NCBI RefSeq assembly: GCF_026341825.1
Contig: NZ_JAPENY010000001.1
Coordinates: 1,550,001-1,614,000, forward strand
DNA length: 64,000 nucleotides
Origin: Streptomyces sp. NBC_00620
GTDB lineage: Bacteria > Actinomycetota > Actinomycetes > Streptomycetales > Streptomycetaceae
Reading direction: 5' to 3'
Part shown: positions 25,439 through 33,800 of the stretch, one piece after another
Numbering within the stretch: the stretch's first letter is position 1
How the letters are laid out: the number at the start of each line of letters is the position of its first letter
Program-made: the position numbers and the translations under genes
Notes under the pieces: generated by a model
The model's input: only the letters and a program-made list of their open reading frames with translations
The model's database searches: none
Told to the model about the DNA's origin: nothing

Positions 25439-26659
25439 TCAGAGCTCGACCCTGAGTCCCTCCAGCCCCCGGATCACAAAGGCCGGCTTGCGTACCGGCT
25501 CGGCGGTGAGGGTGAGCGTCGGTGCCTGGGAGAGCAACGCACGCAGGGATGCGGTGAGTTCCAGGCGGGCGAGCGGCGCCCCGATGCAGTAGTGGATGCC
25601 CGCGCTGAAGGAGATGTGCGGGTTGTCCGGACGGGAGAGGTCCAGCTCCTCGGGGGCGGTGAAGACGGCAGGGTCATGGTTGGCGGAGCCGAAGAGCATG
25701 GCGATCTCGGCGCCACGGGGAATGGTCGTACCGTCGATCTCGATGTCATCGAGAACCCAGCGCTCGAACAGCTGCAACGGCGTGTCGTACCGCATCAGCT
25801 CCTCCACGGCCGTGGGGACCAGCGAGTGGTCGGCGCGGAGGGCGGCCAGCTGACCGGGGTTGCGGAAGAGGGCCCACCAGCCGTTCACCGTCGCGTTGAC
25901 GGTCGCCTCGTGTCCGGCATTCAGCAGCAGCACACAGGTCGAGATCATCTCCTGCTCGGTAAGCCGCTCCCCCTCGTCGTACGCGGCGATGAGGCCGGAG
26001 ATCAGATCCTCGCCCGGCTCCTTGCGGCGCTCCTCGATCAGCCCCAGCAGGTACGCCGTGAACTCCTCCGACGCCCGGACCGCCTTCGCCGCCGTCTCCT
26101 CCGACGGATTCATCTCGTACATCCCGCAGATGTCCGCGGACCACGGCCGCAGCGGCGCCCGGTCGGACTCCGGGATCCCCAGCATCTCGGCGATCACCGA
26201 GACCGGCAGCGGCTCGGCGACATCGGTGAGCAGATCACCGCCGCCCGCCGCGACCAGCCGGCCGACCAGCTCACCGGCCAGCTGGTCCACGTACGGCTTG
26301 AGCCGCTCCACCGTGCGCGGCGTGAACGCCTTCGACACCAGCCGCCGGATCCGCGTGTGGTCCGGCGGCTCCAGGTCGAGCATCCCGTGGTCGTTGAGGA
26401 CGTGGAACGGCTCGTGCTCGGGCAAGGGCGCGGTGCGGCCGAAGTCCTCGTGCGTGAACCGGTGCTGGTACGTCCGGCCGAGGCGGCGGTCCCGCAGCAG
26501 CGCCGACACGTCCGCGTGATGCGGGACCAGCCACTGCTTGGTGGGCTCGAAGTAGTGCACCCGGCCCCGGGCACGCAGCTCCTCGTACGCCGGGTACGGG
26601 TCCGCCAAGAACGCCGGGTCCCACGGGTCGAAGGCCTGCGGAGTCTCCAAAGCTGCCAT
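25439..26659 (-). CDS. Cytochrome P450
   Basis: A 406-residue soluble bacterial P450. The heme loop is FSAGIHYCIGAPLARLE with the thiolate Cys at 358; the I-helix oxygen motif is NAGHEATVN; the K-helix ExxR is EELMRYDTP; and a PERF-like region lies between. It resembles the CYP107-type macrolide and fatty-acid hydroxylases. No ferredoxin or reductase gene is adjacent, so redox partners must be elsewhere. It is isolated between the toxin unit and a two-component system, with no clear pathway. The substrate is unknown. Confidence 0.92.
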   Translation of the reverse strand: MAALETPQAFDPWDPAFLADPYPAYEELRARGRVHYFEPTKQWLVPHHADVSALLRDRRLGRTYQHRFTHEDFGRTAPLPEHEPFHVLNDHGMLDLEPPDHTRIRRLVSKAFTPRTVERLKPYVDQLAGELVGRLVAAGGGDLLTDVAEPLPVSVIAEMLGIPESDRAPLRPWSADICGMYEMNPSEETAAKAVRASEEFTAYLLGLIEERRKEPGEDLISGLIAAYDEGERLTEQEMISTCVLLLNAGHEATVNATVNGWWALFRNPGQLAALRADHSLVPTAVEELMRYDTPLQLFERWVLDDIEIDGTTIPRGAEIAMLFGSANHDPAVFTAPEELDLSRPDNPHISFSAGIHYCIGAPLARLELTASLRALLSQAPTLTLTAEPVRKPAFVIRGLEGLRVEL

Positions 26660-26745
26660 GGACGGACGCTAGCCCGACCCACCCCCCGCTGACCAGGGGC
26701 GTCTCGACGGACGGCCCCTATCGGACCACCGCGCGCACCCCTTGA

Positions 26746-27456
26746 TCACCTGGGCGTGACCAGCCGTGCCTCGTACGCGAACACCGCCGCCTGCGTACGG
26801 TCCCGCAGGCCCAGCTTCACCAGGATCCGGCTCACATGGGTCTTGATCGTGGACTCGGCGACGAACAGCCGGGTCGCGATCTCCGCGTTCGACAGGCCCT
26901 GCGCGATGAGGACCAGCACCTCGGTCTCCCGGTCGGTGAGATCGCCGTACGCCGCCTGTGCCGTGGCCGAGAGCCGGGGCTCGTCCGCGAGCTTGGAGAA
27001 CTCGGTGATCAACCGCCTGGTGACGGAGGGGGCGAGCAGCGCCTCGCCGGCCGCCACCACCCTCACCCCGTCGGCGAGCTGGCGCGCCGAGGCGTCCTTG
27101 AGGAGGAAGCCGGAGGCTCCCGCCCGCAGCGCCTGGTACACGTACTCGTCGAGGTCGAACGTCGTCAGGACCAGCACCTTCGCGGCGCCGTTCGCCGCGA
27201 CGATCTCCCGGGTCGCCTCGATCCCGTTCATCTCCGGCATCCGGATGTCCATCAGCACGACGTCCGGGGCCAGCTCACGGACCCGCTCGACGGCCTCCCG
27301 ACCGTTGACCGCCTCGCCGACCACCTCGATGTCCGGCATCGCGCCGAGCAGCACGGAGAAGCCCTCGCGGACCATCACCTGGTCATCGGCTATCAGTACG
27401 CGGATGGTGTTGCCGGCGGTACCGCTGGTGGTTCCGCCGCTGGTGCCGCCCGTCAT
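26746..27456 (-). CDS. NarL/LuxR-type response regulator, system 1
   Basis: A 236-residue regulator. The receiver domain (about 18-135) has the acidic pocket IADDQ, the phosphoacceptor Asp in VVLMDIRMPEMNG, the Thr in LVLTTFD and Lys in LLKDAS. The LuxR HTH is LTDRETEVLVLIAQGLSNAEIATRLFV (about 170-197). The first 16 residues are a Gly/Ser/Thr repeat not present in the paralogue at 29 kb. ATG 27456 overlaps the kinase stop by 4 bases, so kinase and regulator are coupled. Confidence 0.92.
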   Translation of the reverse strand: MTGGTSGGTTSGTAGNTIRVLIADDQVMVREGFSVLLGAMPDIEVVGEAVNGREAVERVRELAPDVVLMDIRMPEMNGIEATREIVAANGAAKVLVLTTFDLDEYVYQALRAGASGFLLKDASARQLADGVRVVAAGEALLAPSVTRRLITEFSKLADEPRLSATAQAAYGDLTDRETEVLVLIAQGLSNAEIATRLFVAESTIKTHVSRILVKLGLRDRTQAAVFAYEARLVTPR

Positions 27457-28805
27457 CCTGTCTCCTCCGCCGCCGCGGGCACCGGCAGGAACACCGCCAC
27501 CTCGTATCCCCCGTCGTCCGTACCGCCCGCCGTCATCTCGCCGTCCAGCATCGTGACGCGCTCACGCATGCCGGTGATGCCGTGCCCCGCGCCGTGCGTG
27601 GACTTCGTCAGGCTCGTCGTCGGCGCGGGGCCGTTGACTATGCGCAGGCCGAGCCCTCCGAGTACGTAGCCGATCTCGACGCGGGCCGGCGCACCCGGCG
27701 CGTGCCGCAGGGCGTTGCTCAGGGCCTCCTGGACTATGCGGTACGCCGACAGCTCGACACCTTGCGGGAGCTCGCGCACCGCTCCGGTGACCGCCTTGTC
27801 GACGGTCAGGCCCGCGTCGCGCACATTGGCCAGGAGCGCGTCGAGGTCGGCGAGGGTGGGCTGGGGGGCGTCCGGCGCCTCGTAGTCCTCCGCCCGTACG
27901 ACACCGAGTACGCGGCGCAGCTCGGTCAGGGCAGCCACCGCGTTCTCCCGGATCGTGATGAAGGCCTGCTCCAGCTCCGGCGGCGGATTCTCCACGCGGT
28001 AGGGGGCGGCCTCGGCCTGGATGGCGACCACCGACATGTGGTGGGCGACCACGTCGTGCAGTTCGCGGGCGATCGTCGTGCGCTCTTCGAGAAGGGTGCG
28101 CCTGGAGCGCTCGTGCGCCGTCTCCGACTGGTGGGCGGTCACCTCCTGCTCCGCCTCGCGGCGCACCTGGAGGACGGTGACGACCAGGAGAGCCACGGCG
28201 GAGACGAAGAGCAGCGGCACCGTGTTGCTGCTGTAGTACCCCCCGTGGAAGAAGGTCTCGGCGGCTATCCCGTACAGCGCCGTCAGCACCCACATCCACG
28301 CGGCGGTGCGCGGCCTCGTCCGGAACGCCACGACCGTCAGCACCACCAGGTGGGTGGCGAAGCTGCCCGGCAGCCACGGCCAGTCGCTCCAGCTGGTGCC
28401 GAAGACGCCGACGACCGGTGTCGCCACGAAGGAGAACCAGAAGGCACCGACCGGCCGGACCAGCGTCAGCAGGACCGGGAGCAGGGCGAGGAGGGCGCAC
28501 ACCAGCGTCCCGATGCTGTCGCCGCCGGCACCGGCGGTGTTCGCGATAGCCATCGCGAAGAGTCCGGCCACCGCCACCACGGCGTGCGGTGTCCAGGCCG
28601 CGTACTTCTGTATGCCCTCGGGCAGCCGCCGGGTGAGTGGGCCGTCCACCCGCATCCGCGGCAGCGGGCGGTAGGCGAAGGCGTCGTGGAACAGGTCCTG
28701 CCGGAGCCCGCGCAGGGCGTCCGCGGCCAGCCGGAACTCCGGGCTGCGCGGCTTTGCCCCGCCCGGCGGCGTCATCTGCGTCTGGGTCGTCTCGGTCACA
28801 CTCAA
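27453..28805 (-). CDS. Membrane sensor histidine kinase (HisKA_3), system 1
   Basis: A 450-residue kinase. A cytoplasmic N-terminal segment is followed by five to six hydrophobic helices (about 75-215), with no large extracellular sensor loop. The dimerization/phosphoacceptor box is ARELHDVVAHHMSVVAIQA; the ATPase has EALSNALRHAPG (N box) and GAGHGITGMRERV (G box). This is the NarL-family partner arrangement. It probably senses a membrane or cell-envelope signal. It is the first gene of its operon and is preceded at 28866-28884 by a 19-bp element shared with the second system. Confidence 0.92.
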   Translation of the reverse strand: MSVTETTQTQMTPPGGAKPRSPEFRLAADALRGLRQDLFHDAFAYRPLPRMRVDGPLTRRLPEGIQKYAAWTPHAVVAVAGLFAMAIANTAGAGGDSIGTLVCALLALLPVLLTLVRPVGAFWFSFVATPVVGVFGTSWSDWPWLPGSFATHLVVLTVVAFRTRPRTAAWMWVLTALYGIAAETFFHGGYYSSNTVPLLFVSAVALLVVTVLQVRREAEQEVTAHQSETAHERSRRTLLEERTTIARELHDVVAHHMSVVAIQAEAAPYRVENPPPELEQAFITIRENAVAALTELRRVLGVVRAEDYEAPDAPQPTLADLDALLANVRDAGLTVDKAVTGAVRELPQGVELSAYRIVQEALSNALRHAPGAPARVEIGYVLGGLGLRIVNGPAPTTSLTKSTHGAGHGITGMRERVTMLDGEMTAGGTDDGGYEVAVFLPVPAAAEETG

Positions 28806-28865
28806 AAAGGTAGGCCGCCGCCGGGGTCGCCGTCGTCACCAGGGAGGAGGGTCCTCCGGGATCCG

Positions 28866-28884
28866 TCTCAGGTACTACGGGTAT
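28866..28884 (-). promoter_or_regulatory. Shared upstream element, copy A (before system 1)
   Basis: TCTCAGGTACTACGGGTAT on the plus strand matches 18 of 19 bases of 33733-33751. Read on the minus strand, both carry two ATACC/GTACC-like half sites 9 bp apart. It lies 61 bp ahead of the kinase start; a good candidate binding site for these NarL-type regulators or a common promoter. Confidence 0.6.
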
Positions 28885-28955
28885 CGCTGTGGTCCTCCGA
28901 TGGAGGGGGAAGGGGGCGGAGGGGTGGAGGGCACAGCGGGCGGGACCGTCGCCGA

Positions 28956-29639
28956 TCAGTAGCCGGACGGGCGGACCAGTCCTGACTCGTAGGCGAAGAC
29001 GGCCGCCTGGGTGCGGTCGCGCAGGCCGAGTTTCACCAGGATGCGGCCCACGTGGGTCTTCACGGTCTGTTCGGCGACGACGAGGCGCTCGGCGATCTCT
29101 GAGTTCGACAGGCCTTGGGCGATGTGGGCGAGGACCTCCGTCTCGCGCTCGGTCAGCTCGCCCACCCGCTGTTTGAGGGGGGAGCGGGGTGTGGAGTCGA
29201 GCCGGGAGAACTCGGCGATGAGACGGCGGGTGATCCCGGGCGCGAGCAGGGCATCGCCCGCCGCGACCACCCGTACCGCCTCGGCGAGCTGGTCCGCGGA
29301 CGCGTCCTTGAGCAGGAACCCGGAGGCGCCGGCGCGCAGCGCGTCGTACACGTACTCGTCGAGGTCGAAGGTGGTGAGCACCAGCACCTTGATCTGGGGA
29401 GTGGCCTCGGTGATGCGTCTGGTGGCGTCGATACCGCTGAGTTCGGGCATGCGGATGTCCATCAGGACGACGTCCGGGGTGAGTTCGGCGACCTGCACGA
29501 TCGCGTCCATGCCGTCGACCGCCTGGCCGACCACCTCGATGTCGGGCTGGGTGTTGAGCAGCACGGTGAAGCCCTGCCGGACCATCTGCTGGTCGTCGGC
29601 GATCAGTACGCGGATGGTGCCGATGGTGCCGCTCGTCAT
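28956..29639 (-). CDS. NarL/LuxR-type response regulator, system 2
   Basis: A 227-residue paralogue of the regulator at 26.7 kb. Receiver: IADDQQMVRQGF, Asp in VVLMDIRMPELSG, LVLTTFD, LLKDAS. HTH: LTERETEVLAHIAQGLSNSEIAERLVV. The two regulators share nearly identical recognition helices, so they may bind similar DNA. The ATG at 29639 overlaps the kinase stop by 4 bases. It is the last gene of a four-gene operon beginning at 33624. Confidence 0.92.
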   Translation of the reverse strand: MTSGTIGTIRVLIADDQQMVRQGFTVLLNTQPDIEVVGQAVDGMDAIVQVAELTPDVVLMDIRMPELSGIDATRRITEATPQIKVLVLTTFDLDEYVYDALRAGASGFLLKDASADQLAEAVRVVAAGDALLAPGITRRLIAEFSRLDSTPRSPLKQRVGELTERETEVLAHIAQGLSNSEIAERLVVAEQTVKTHVGRILVKLGLRDRTQAAVFAYESGLVRPSGY

Positions 29640-31228
29640 GGGTTCTCTTCTCCTGCGAAGCCTGTGTAGCCAGTGGAGCTTGTGGAGCCAGTGGAGCTTG
29701 TGGAGCTTGTGGAGCTTGTGGAGCTTGTGGAGTTCGCGATGGCCTTGGTGCCCGCGGGTTTCGCGATGGCCGTGGTGCCTGTGGAGTTGTCATCCGCTGA
29801 GCCGTCGGGGTCCGAGGCGTCGGGGTCAGAGGCGCCGCCGCGGGGCAGGAAGGCCGCCACCACGAAGCCGCCGTGCGAGGTCTCCGAGGTCACGAGGGTG
29901 CCGCCGAGCATCGCGGCGCGCTCCCGCATGCCGAGCAGACCGTGGCCCGCGCCCGGTGACGGCGGGGCCGGGCGCTCGGGTCTGGAGTTGATGACCCGTA
30001 TCTGGAGGCCACGGGGGAAGTGACAGAGCTCGACGCGGACGATCGAACCGGGCGCGTGCCGCAGGGCGTTGCTGAGTGCCTCCTGGATGATCCGGTACGC
30101 GGACAGCTCCACACCGGGCGAGAGGGGAAGCTGTTCGCCGGTGATCTCGGTGGTCACAACCAGTCCGGCGGTGCGGGTGTTCTCGACGAGGGCGTCGAGG
30201 CGGTCGAGCGTGGGCTGCGGGGAGTCGGGGGTGGCGCCGGTGCCGGCCCCGAGGCCGTACGGGTCCTCCGGATTCTCCGAGCGCAGGACGCCAAGAACGC
30301 GGCGCAGCTCGGTGAGTGCCTCCAGGGCGTTCTGTCTGATGCCCTCCAGGTTCTCCCGCAGCTCCTTCGACGGGTTCTCGACGAGGTGCGGCGCGACCTG
30401 GGCCTGGATGGAGATCACCGACATGTGGTGGGCGACCACATCGTGCAGCTCGCGCGCGATACGGCTGCGCTCCTCCAACAGCGTGCGGCGGGCCCGCTCC
30501 TCCGCGGTCAGCGAGGCCTGCTCGACGAGCTGGCTACGGGCCTCGCGGCGGCCGCGCAGGGCGGTACCGAGGAGGACGACGGCGGCGAAGACGATGACCG
30601 CCAGCACACCCGTCGAGGAGTACGACACGGCGCCGAGGAGCCCCTGGAAGACGTACGTCAGCAACGCGGTGAGGGCCAGTGCCTCTATGGCCACCCGGGT
30701 GGGGACCCGCAGAGCCAGCAGGAACAGCACGATCGCGTGCGCGACGATGCCCGGCCCGCCCCACGGCCAGGGGATTGCGCCGTCGACACGGCCGATCGGT
30801 GAGTCCGAGGTCAGGCCGGGGCGTGCGGCCTCGGCGGCCACGAACGTGGCGACCAGCGAGAGCCACCAGGCCGGAACGGGCCGCCACAGCACGAGCACCA
30901 CGCCGATGCCCTGGGCCAGCGCGGCCAGCAGACCCAACTCCGCGCTCACGCCGGAGACCATGGTCATCTGCTCCGTGTTGGCAACGGTCGCGACGACCGC
31001 GATCACGATGACCACGACATGCGGGAACCTCCGCAGCCACCGGGGCCGCGACAACGGCGGCAAGGGCATGCGGGTGAAGTTCGCCCCGTCCTCCCACAAG
31101 GTCCGCAGCACTCGGCGGAGTCCCTGCCCGGCCAACTGCGCGACCGAGGGAGGCGACGGAGCGGCGGAGGCGTCGCCACGTGTGATGCCGTTGTTGCTCG
31201 GGCCGCTCACGGGGCCAACCCTAGGCAC
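29636..31228 (-). CDS. Membrane sensor histidine kinase (HisKA_3), system 2
   Basis: A 530-residue paralogue of the 27.4 kb kinase. Helices lie at about 70-220, then ARELHDVVAHHMSVISIQA (phosphoacceptor), EALSNALRHAPGS and GAGHGLLGMRERA (ATPase). After the ATPase domain there is a low-complexity tail rich in Asp, Ser and Thr, ending in STSSTSSTSSTS-type repeats from a 9-bp DNA repeat. The GTG at 31228 overlaps the acyltransferase stop by 8 bases; a later GTG at 31210 is possible. The tail could change length by slippage; it is unlikely to be needed for catalysis. Confidence 0.9.
   Translation of the reverse strand: MPRVGPVSGPSNNGITRGDASAAPSPPSVAQLAGQGLRRVLRTLWEDGANFTRMPLPPLSRPRWLRRFPHVVVIVIAVVATVANTEQMTMVSGVSAELGLLAALAQGIGVVLVLWRPVPAWWLSLVATFVAAEAARPGLTSDSPIGRVDGAIPWPWGGPGIVAHAIVLFLLALRVPTRVAIEALALTALLTYVFQGLLGAVSYSSTGVLAVIVFAAVVLLGTALRGRREARSQLVEQASLTAEERARRTLLEERSRIARELHDVVAHHMSVISIQAQVAPHLVENPSKELRENLEGIRQNALEALTELRRVLGVLRSENPEDPYGLGAGTGATPDSPQPTLDRLDALVENTRTAGLVVTTEITGEQLPLSPGVELSAYRIIQEALSNALRHAPGSIVRVELCHFPRGLQIRVINSRPERPAPPSPGAGHGLLGMRERAAMLGGTLVTSETSHGGFVVAAFLPRGGASDPDASDPDGSADDNSTGTTAIAKPAGTKAIANSTSSTSSTSSTSSTGSTSSTGYTGFAGEENP
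29673..29734 (-). repeat. 9-bp tandem repeat in the 3' end of kinase 2
   Basis: Units of GTGGAGCTT (with GTGGAGCCA variants) are repeated about seven times on the plus strand. They encode the Ser-Ser-Thr-rich tail of the kinase and keep the reading frame. Confidence 0.85.
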
Positions 31229-32522
31229 GGGGCACCGCCTTCACTCCGGCGGGGTCAGGACGGCGGTGGACGCGGACGACTCGGGAGGGCCGGCCGGTGC
31301 GGCGGCGGGGGCCCTGTTCATGGGTGCGAAAGGCGGACCAGCAGACGGCGAGGGCGAGAGCGAAGACGGGCAGCCAGGCGAGACGTGCCGCCACCCAGCC
31401 GAGGTCGTCGGGGACGGTGTGCAGGCCGGGGAGCCGGCCCGCCAGGAGGCCCAGGGCGGTGACCGCCATCAGGGACGTCTGGTGCCACAGAAATATCGTC
31501 ATCGCGGAGAGATTGGCGAGTGCCACCGCCGCCCAGGCCGCGGGGCGCCCCATCCAGCGGCGGAGCGGCCCGCGCAGCAGCAGGGCGAGACCGCACTGCG
31601 CCAGCCCGAAGGTGACGACGGCCAGCGACGGCGGGTTCAGGTTGGAGACCGCCGCGCCCGGGACGCCGACCATCGACGCCGGATAGCCCGCCCACGCCAC
31701 CAGCACCGCGGTCGCGGCCGCCCCGCAGCCGAACAGCACCCAGCCCGCGCGACGACTGTCCAGCTCACCGCGCGTCCAGGCCGCACCCAGCGTGTACGGC
31801 ACCAGCCAGCCCGCCGCGACGTTCACCCAGCCGAGCCAGGACGGGCCGCCGAATCCGAAGCGAATGAGATCCACATGGAGAACGACGGCCAGCGGCCACA
31901 GCGGGTTCATCCGCGTCAACAGGGGTGTCGCCGCGGTCAGTCCCGCGAAGACCAGGAGAAACCAGAGCGGGGACAGCGCCAGCTTCACCAGCGCGTGGAC
32001 CGTCTCGAAGCCCGTGCCCGACGCAAGCAGACAGACCGCGGCCACCGTCCAGAGGGCCAGCACCGCCGCCACCGGTTTGAAGAGGCGGGCCAGGCGGGTG
32101 CGCAGCCACTGCCCGTACGTCGTGCCGCGTGCCCGCGCCGACGCGTAGCCCTTGGTGGCCACATGGCCGCCCACCAGGAAGAACACGGCGAGCGTCTGGA
32201 AGACCCAGGAGATGGGAGCCAGCCAGGGCATGTGCTGCAACGGGCTCGCCACGCGCAGCGCGCCGCCGTCCGCGACCAGGGCCGTCACCAGCCAGTGGCC
32301 GAGTACGACACCGAGGATCGCGAGGGCGCGCAGGGCGTCGACGGCACGGTCCCGCGCCGCGGGGGTCGCCTCGTCGATACGACGGGCGCCGCCCCTTATG
32401 CCTTGTGCCGCCGCCCGTATGACGCTGCCGGGCTTGGCTGTTCGGGGCATCGCTGTTCGCACGGAGCGCGAGTGAGACGGGTGCGACGAGTGAGACAGAT
32501 GAGACGGGTGGAACTCACGCAC
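31221..32522 (-). CDS. Acyltransferase family 3 membrane protein
   Basis: A 433-residue protein with about ten membrane helices. The first (DALRALAILGVVLGHWLV) carries the acyltransferase-3 motif with catalytic His in GHW. The N-terminal 45 residues are cytoplasmic and include a His-Pro-Ser repeat (HPSHLSHSSHPSHS). The tail is Arg rich. It overlaps the DUF1023 hydrolase gene by 8 bases and kinase 2 by 8 bases, so it is co-translated with the sensing system. It probably acylates a cell-surface or lipid component; the role of an acyltransferase in a signalling operon is unclear. Confidence 0.85.
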   Translation of the reverse strand: MREFHPSHLSHSSHPSHSRSVRTAMPRTAKPGSVIRAAAQGIRGGARRIDEATPAARDRAVDALRALAILGVVLGHWLVTALVADGGALRVASPLQHMPWLAPISWVFQTLAVFFLVGGHVATKGYASARARGTTYGQWLRTRLARLFKPVAAVLALWTVAAVCLLASGTGFETVHALVKLALSPLWFLLVFAGLTAATPLLTRMNPLWPLAVVLHVDLIRFGFGGPSWLGWVNVAAGWLVPYTLGAAWTRGELDSRRAGWVLFGCGAAATAVLVAWAGYPASMVGVPGAAVSNLNPPSLAVVTFGLAQCGLALLLRGPLRRWMGRPAAWAAVALANLSAMTIFLWHQTSLMAVTALGLLAGRLPGLHTVPDDLGWVAARLAWLPVFALALAVCWSAFRTHEQGPRRRTGRPSRVVRVHRRPDPAGVKAVPRA

Positions 32523-33624
32523 GGGTTACCTCCGAGGTGTCGCCGAGGACGATGCGGGCGAGGTTGTCCAGGGACACCGAGCCCGGTGTGAAGTAGTCGC
32601 TGTGGCCGACACCGCCCGCCGCGAAGACATGGGCGCCGAAGTCCGGGGAGACCGGGTCGGTGCCGAAGCCGACGGTCGAGCCGAAGAGGTCGGCGCGCGC
32701 GTGCGGGACGCCCGCTATCCAGTCGTCGGCACCGCGGGCCGCCCAGACACGGGCGGACGTGTGCAGTGCCGCGACCGAGTCCGCGCCGGTGCCCGGGCTG
32801 CCGACGAGCACGATGTCGTCCACGTCCAGGTCCTGCGCCGCACGTCCGCAGACCACCGTGCCGTAGGAGTGGCAGAGCAGGGAGACGGACGCCTTCTCGC
32901 CGACGACGCCCCGCAGTTCGCGTATGAACCCCTTCAGGCGCGGGGCCGCGGCGTCGGCCCGGTCCGCGGTCAGCACCGTGGTGCTCACCGTGCGGGGTGC
33001 CTCATAGCCGAGCCAGGCGACGACGGCCGTACGCGGGCCGAGGCGCTCGTGCAGGGAGAGGGCGCCGGCGCGGAACCGGTCGTACGTCTCCAGGTTGGTG
33101 TCGGAGCCCGGGACCAGGATCGCGACGCGGTCGGCCTCGGCGAGGTCGCCGAACACCTCGACGGCCTGGCCCGGGCCTCGGCCGTCGAAGGAGAGGAAGT
33201 GGCGGGAGGAGTCGGCCATGGCCCGGTCGGCGGCGGCGCGGGTGCTGTCGCCGCGGTCCGCGGCCATACGGGCCGCCTCCGCGGCGTTCGCACCGTTGGC
33301 CGCGTACGCCTCGTCCAGCGTCGATACCGTCACGGGGGCGAGCGTCGCGGGCGCCGGGGCGGGGATCCGGGGCCGAGCGGCCGCGGCGGCCACGGGGACG
33401 ACAACAGCACCCATGACCAGTACGGCGAGCAGGGTGCGGCGCAGCCGCCGGACCACGCGTCCGGCACGCCCACCCGGCGTCGGCCCCGCGGCCATCGGCA
33501 CCGACTCCGGTCCCAACCCCGGCTCCGGCACCAAATCCGGTCTCAACCCCGGCTCCGACTCCGACTCCGACTCCGCAGGTGATACCCCGCTGCCCGCCGC
33601 GCTCGGCTTCGCCCCGAACCCCAT
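32515..33624 (-). CDS. DUF1023 alpha/beta hydrolase with N-terminal membrane anchor
   Basis: A 369-residue protein. The first 45 residues are disordered with a Ser-Glu repeat (SESESESE); a single membrane helix follows (LLAVLVMGAVVVPVAAAAA, about 65-83); the DUF1023 hydrolase domain is outside (about 130-360). The nucleophile elbow is LLCHSYGTVV, with Asp in GADDWIAG and His in GVGHSDYF as likely triad partners. Substrate unknown. GGGAGGGAAGG precedes the ATG. It leads the operon hydrolase, acyltransferase, kinase 2, regulator 2; with the acyltransferase it could add and remove an acyl group at the surface. Confidence 0.85.
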   Translation of the reverse strand: MGFGAKPSAAGSGVSPAESESESEPGLRPDLVPEPGLGPESVPMAAGPTPGGRAGRVVRRLRRTLLAVLVMGAVVVPVAAAAARPRIPAPAPATLAPVTVSTLDEAYAANGANAAEAARMAADRGDSTRAAADRAMADSSRHFLSFDGRGPGQAVEVFGDLAEADRVAILVPGSDTNLETYDRFRAGALSLHERLGPRTAVVAWLGYEAPRTVSTTVLTADRADAAAPRLKGFIRELRGVVGEKASVSLLCHSYGTVVCGRAAQDLDVDDIVLVGSPGTGADSVAALHTSARVWAARGADDWIAGVPHARADLFGSTVGFGTDPVSPDFGAHVFAAGGVGHSDYFTPGSVSLDNLARIVLGDTSEVTRA

Positions 33625-33732
33625 GCCGACCTTCCCTCCCCGTGCTCCCGCTCATCGGGCGCCAATGGAAGGGAAGTTACGGATCGTCACGTGTCGTCGG
33701 CGTCCCGCCAGGGAGCTCACCTGGGAGGTAGC

Positions 33733-33751
33733 TCTCAGGTATTACGGGTAT
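33733..33751 (-). promoter_or_regulatory. Shared upstream element, copy B (before hydrolase-system 2 operon)
   Basis: TCTCAGGTATTACGGGTAT on the plus strand differs from copy A at 28866-28884 by one base. It lies 109 bp ahead of the DUF1023 gene start, in the same orientation relative to the downstream operon. Confidence 0.6.
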
Positions 33752-33800
33752 GACCGGGCTGCCGAACACGGGCCACACGCCGGTCGCTCCCCACCCGCCT

